Shown here piece by piece: positions 56,101 to 57,974 of a DNA stretch of 57,974 nt (the first letter of the stretch is position 1; every line of letters begins with the position of its first letter). Source of the DNA: an uncultured Nitrospirota bacterium (GTDB taxonomy: Bacteria > CG2-30-53-67). The notes beneath the pieces were generated by a model that saw only the letters and a list, made by a program, of their open reading frames with translations, ran no database searches and was not told the origin of the DNA. The translations under genes and the position numbers were made by a program. The stretch covers positions 1 through 57,974 of the forward strand of contig CAMYMF010000012.1 of assembly GCA_947259355.1 (NCBI GenBank). The letters are read 5' to 3'.

Positions 56101-57974
56101 GGGCATGACGGGTCGGCCCCAAGGGCGACATCAAAACGGTAAGCCCCGTCGCTCCCTGTGACCTGCCCCTGCTGGCCGACCCCCAGACAGCTGTTTGCCA
56201 CGAGCACGCCGGACGCATTCATCAAGGTCAGGGTGACCCCAGGCAGGGGCGTCCGGGCCTGCGCGTCGTAGACGATGCCGCTCGGATCCACCGGGAGGTT
56301 CTGGTCAACCACGGTCGTCCCGGCGAGAAGCGTCACACCGTCCAGGCGCTCCCACACCACATTTGTTTCGGGATGCCGCAGCACGACGGAATAGCCCGTA
56401 TCGGGGATGAGGTTGTTCACACTATAGGATCCATCGGCAGCGACCGACGTCGTCGCGAGCACGGTTGGACCCTTGACGATTTCGATGGTCCAAGCATTGA
56501 GCGGGCTCTCCGTACCATCGAATATATCGTTTCCGTTCCCGTCGATCCAGGCATAGCCCTCTATGGCTGCCAGCGCCTGAACCACATCGGTGGCGGTTCT
56601 GACGGCGCTGCCGCCCGTTGTGGTAAGGTTGTCCATGTAAGTGACGGTGACCGTGTCACTCCCCTGCGTGTTGAGCACACCGTCATTGGCGGTGCCGGCG
56701 CTCGTGCCGAAGGTGGTCGGAAGGGAACCCGAGAAGACGCCGGTGTTTGGCCCCGTTTCGGTCAGGGTCACCTGTTCGAGCTCGCCCGTCACATCGTTAA
56801 AGACATCCACCATGACGCTGTCAGCGACCGTCGCGTTCAGATTAAGGTCGGCATCGGTCACTGTTATCGTGAGAGTATCGCCGGGAAAGCTGGTAGGCGT
56901 AATGGTAACGACACCGTCAACGCCGCCGAGCACGGTGTCGACATCTGTTAGTGTTGCCGTGCCGTTGGTCGAGGTCAGCATATCGTTATAGGTGACCGTG
57001 ATCGTATCACCGGCCTGGGTGTTGAAGCTGCCGTCGTTGGGGGCACCGGCCACCGTACCGAAGGTGGTTGCTACGGTGCCGGTGAAGACCTCCGTGTCCG
57101 GACCTGTCTCTGTGAGGGTGAGCGGCTCTCCTTCGCCGGTCATGTCGTTCACCAGGGCCACAATCACCGATTCCACAACGGCCCCATTTGTGTTCAGGTC
57201 GACATCGACGACCTCAATATTCAGTGTCTCTCCCGGGCGCGAGAATTCAGTGATCGTAACCGTCCCGTCGTTCCCCGAATCATCATTCCCGATGGTACCT
57301 AGGCCCTGATTGTCGGACAGGGTGGCCCCTGACGGATTGGCGAGATCAAGGGTGAAGGTCTCATCGGGTTCCACCGCGGCATCGCCTATGACATTCACCG
57401 TTATCGGGGCTGTGGTGCTGCCGGCAGGGATCGTGAGTGTTCCGGATGTTGTGGTATAGTCGCTGTCTGCCGTCGTCGCCGTGCCGTCGGTCGTCGTGTA
57501 GTCGACGGTCACATCGCTCACGCTCGGAGTCGTCAGGCTGACGGTGAAGGTGAACGCGGTCGTACCGGAGTGGCCTTCGTTGATGCTGACATCGTTGATG
57601 CTGATGGTCGTGGCATCATCGTTCTGGATCGTCCCCAGGCCTTGGCTGTCTGCCATCGTGGCTCCCGAGGGATTCGACAAATCGAGGGTGAACGCCTCAT
57701 CGGCCTCCACGAGGACATCGCCGGTCACGTTTACCGTGACCGTCTTGGTCGTCTCTCCCGGCAGAAATGTCAAAGTAGTGGCTGGCACGGCGTTGTAATC
57801 GCTCCCACCGGTTGTCGCCGTACCATCGGTTGTCTGATAGTCGACGGTCACATTGGCGGCACTCGGATTCGACAGGGTCAGTGTAAAATCAAAGGCCGTG
57901 GTGCCGGCGTTGCCTTCGGCAAGGCTCACGTCGTCAACGGAAAATGTCGTGCCGTCATCATTCTGGATGGTTCC
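50124..57974 (-). CDS. Giant surface protein: Calx-beta repeats, SdrB/DUF11-like domains, two OmpA domains, putative beta-barrel (N-terminus beyond window)
   Basis: This is an open frame of about 2617 codons with no start in the window; it enters from the right edge. In order: at least two Calx-beta repeats (about 57929-57275; LxxPSGAT, GTIQNDD); two related repeats of about 110 residues (57262-56600; LTETGP.T.VF.G); an SdrB-like module (AIEGYAWIDGNGN, about 56590-56350); a CNA-B-like module; a DUF11 domain (55860-55460); another SdrB-like module (GKVFNDRNGDGWQDPGEEG). Then come OmpA domain 1 (about 55110-54580; HALSEARAQSVARYL) and OmpA domain 2 (about 53560-53190; YVLSEARAESVARYM). The last about 900 residues (52990 to 50127) are rich in alternating aromatic/polar strands and end FINAIGKY-like with a terminal Tyr, as in outer-membrane barrels. 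It would be anchored in the outer membrane and peptidoglycan and display repeats outside; adhesion is inferred. Confidence 0.88.
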   Translation of the reverse strand, partial: GTIQNDDGTTFSVDDVSLAEGNAGTTAFDFTLTLSNPSAANVTVDYQTTDGTATTGGSDYNAVPATTLTFLPGETTKTVTVNVTGDVLVEADEAFTLDLSNPSGATMADSQGLGTIQNDDATTISINDVSINEGHSGTTAFTFTVSLTTPSVSDVTVDYTTTDGTATTADSDYTTTSGTLTIPAGSTTAPITVNVIGDAAVEPDETFTLDLANPSGATLSDNQGLGTIGNDDSGNDGTVTITEFSRPGETLNIEVVDVDLNTNGAVVESVIVALVNDMTGEGEPLTLTETGPDTEVFTGTVATTFGTVAGAPNDGSFNTQAGDTITVTYNDMLTSTNGTATLTDVDTVLGGVDGVVTITPTSFPGDTLTITVTDADLNLNATVADSVMVDVFNDVTGELEQVTLTETGPNTGVFSGSLPTTFGTSAGTANDGVLNTQGSDTVTVTYMDNLTTTGGSAVRTATDVVQALAAIEGYAWIDGNGNDIFDGTESPLNAWTIEIVKGPTVLATTSVAADGSYSVNNLIPDTGYSVVLRHPETNVVWERLDGVTLLAGTTVVDQNLPVDPSGIVYDAQARTPLPGVTLTLMNASGVLVANSCLGVGQQGQVTGSDGAYRFDVALGADPSCPSDTVYTIVWSTPPGYVSGVSTQIPPLPGPFDPTGLPNPVQIVPSFSVPAMGDSTDYYLSFQLASGDPDIINNHLPVDPLVPNAFSVRTVKTADRSRAILGEMVRYRVTLENITLNNVDLVDVTLVDTIPAGFGYVKDSARLNGEKNALTVTGVRPVRFGGIDIPAGETVTLTYVLRIGPGVVPGNYVNSAAPFSGSTQIGNRAKATVEITSDPDFEQTTIIGKVFNDRNGDGWQDPGEEGIPGVRLATVSGLVVETDAYGRYHLAGIEGGRFDRGRNFILKVDPSTLPEGAVFTTENPRVKRITQGLLNRFDFGVRLSDQEPCCKSIEVKLGEIFFERGSDEIRPEYMPLIGDLAERLREHGGGTLYIQGHREVSEGADRKRDRTDSGIPALHVLEERFGKRKASLSRGQRAELDRLVRRWRSISDIRIEVVGHTSNVPIAPANRAEFADNHALSEARAQSVARYLRERLGLPSDRITARGKGPDEPVASNETAEGRARNRRIELYIRGAGAKDALLSAVEEAAGPEAPNLSQRRARKIYDALQPLLGDQLMRQIRIEIRREGESTDPGASQEPQASQRENKDREAGWKTGFSLALASLSEFVVPSAYAEEPSVDACTVDHCRTAAGYVVEIITPDSQTRPDLAGSAAARRSSRRVDLSGRFVVEVPGGGKLWATEDPSVVDPRLAVAGPETLPVSDGRIGETAAFWAYTNYAAFIHRLEVLIYRAEDTDRMAPIAKIRMPRRSLMHALWNGEVSGQRRLRAGDELVYLLRAYDAEGRVDETRPQSVRLVHASVLHESQNRTEGAEMPPRGIGPRLALEENLRGGTPLSGNLLVLEPPGPEVVTVSKSKVYTLTPHFGRRKAELLAKDRAALRRIAEQWEGVAKIRVQAIGHTSDVPIAPGNRHEFADNYVLSEARAESVARYMQQALQLSDDAIFVDGRGSDEPVASNKTAAGRARNRRVELTIWGEERVHEVQERGPEMTLLDRERGLDVSADAGLVAAEEALAGLVAAQSATTTPDFDDGALIPGHALGTVYGRSDLIRQNIPVHGSRVRIHGQEIGGAYALMINGEEIPVDTDSEFAVEYMMPVGTHEFGVTLVTAEEAVACSRTLTTEVTGKHMFLVGLADVTVSGNNISGSVEPLAADDRYDEDVLVEGRLAFYLKGKIRGKYLLTAQMDSEEEELKNVLRHLHRKDPQSLFRRLDPDRYYPVYGDDSTTIQDIDSQGRLYLRIDWDKSRVLWGDYHTGLTGNEFAQYNRSLYGAQVSHESTGTTALDDARTQGRLFVSEAQTVLGHAEFLGTGGSLYYLKHTDIVPGSEKVRVEVRDRDSQRVVQNSTLEQGGDYDIDELQGRIILTRPLLQVARQAAPSLVKDVPLDGNEVVLLVDYEYVPDSFEAEDVTVGGRAKQWVTDHVGVGATYVDENRGGEDYTLRGADVTLKAGRGTHVKVEYAETEAAQADVWHSDDGGLSFTKRNPPAMEETEGSAVGVEARVNFTEVTDGRREGVAAAWWKDRDAGFSTARVPDGQRSEEYGAEVFLQLDENFSMASRGTVLNRDGQSRDATFGIQADYRRGEKTTLGLEMRYVSDAPDMGAEEKAVLGAVKVGYDVTERVNVYGIAQATVDKNDAYEDNDLYTVGVDTQWNERLSVKAEASYGDRGRSFLLGTDYRITDWHQFYTSYTFLTDRTDRDEYGIFTLGERIGLSNQLRVYHENQFRHSDRQAGIAHVFGLDFDATEHWSLGASFQSSRLDDSTEGIERDAGTLSALYRSGQTRLSSKLEYRRDRGSERRRQWLTTNLLNYRWRQDYTWLGKLSLSRTEDALDALGDARFVEAALGLAYRPVHHDRFNLLGRYTFLYDLPSLAQDGIGTDQRSHVLSFEGLYRLNRFWDLGVKVASRIGELRVDRNSGDWFRSQTNFAALRGNYHLIRHWDALLEYRWLNVDEAESTRQGFLAGLSRHIGEHYKLGIGYNFTDFSDDLTELEYDFDGWFINAIGKY

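Overview
The window looks like a chromosomal segment of a Gram-negative bacterium with a GC-rich genome. The evidence is a complete type II secretion operon, a Wzx/Wzy-type exopolysaccharide locus with an outer-membrane export lipoprotein, lipoboxes, a giant surface protein ending like an outer-membrane beta-barrel, and a glyoxylate-shunt operon with aceK. A proteobacterial or Desulfobacterota/Nitrospirota-type organism is plausible; I cannot fix the phylum from sequence alone. No rRNA, tRNA, CRISPR array or insertion sequence was seen.

Layout. 1-1003 (minus): start of a large secreted protein that runs off the left edge. 1004-2247: gene-poor, with purine-rich degenerate repeats, four copies of a dispersed 'CGCAGAGG' repeat, a hairpin and a possible gene remnant. 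2248-19295 (all minus, read from a promoter near 19370-19394 leftwards): exopolysaccharide locus. It holds an unusual fused export lipoprotein, a Wzc-like co-polymerase/tyrosine kinase, a Wzy-like polymerase, a Wzx flippase, methyltransferases, four glycosyltransferase genes (one a GT4-GT9 fusion, two a tandem duplicate pair), an acyltransferase and a sulfotransferase. No initiating phosphoglycosyltransferase is present. 19296-19627: divergent control region with ACCGG pentamers phased at exactly 10 bp.

19628-34828 (plus): type II secretion operon gspC-gspD1-gspD2-E-F-G-H-I-J-K-L-parA-M. It carries two tandem full-length secretins, the second with a long C-terminal extension, and a ParA/MinD-type ATPase between gspL and gspM. 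The prepilin peptidase (gspO) is not here. 35220-39152 (plus): three co-directional genes with their own promoter, encoding a TelA-like helical protein, a single-span membrane protein (probably DUF6384) and a coiled-coil protein with a glycine-rich tail. These form an uncharacterised module. 39528-41804: PiT-type phosphate transporter with a PhoU-like tail. 42000-42280: decayed peroxiredoxin. 42619-42822: small conserved-looking protein. 43038-44126: exported MsrA-MsrB fusion.

44193-49084 (minus): glyoxylate-shunt operon in the order aceK-aceB-aceA. 49460-49738 (minus): small lipoprotein. 50124-57974 (minus, incomplete at its N-terminus): giant protein of more than 2600 residues with Calx-beta repeats, SdrB/DUF11-like domains, two OmpA-type peptidoglycan-binding domains and a putative C-terminal beta-barrel.

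The strongest candidates for new biology are the seven-bladed propeller/OmpA/Wza-type fusion exporter (16758-19295), the twin-secretin plus ParA type II system, and the three-gene 35220-39152 module. Surface polysaccharide, secretion and giant adhesin-like proteins side by side suggest a cell-envelope or biofilm region.
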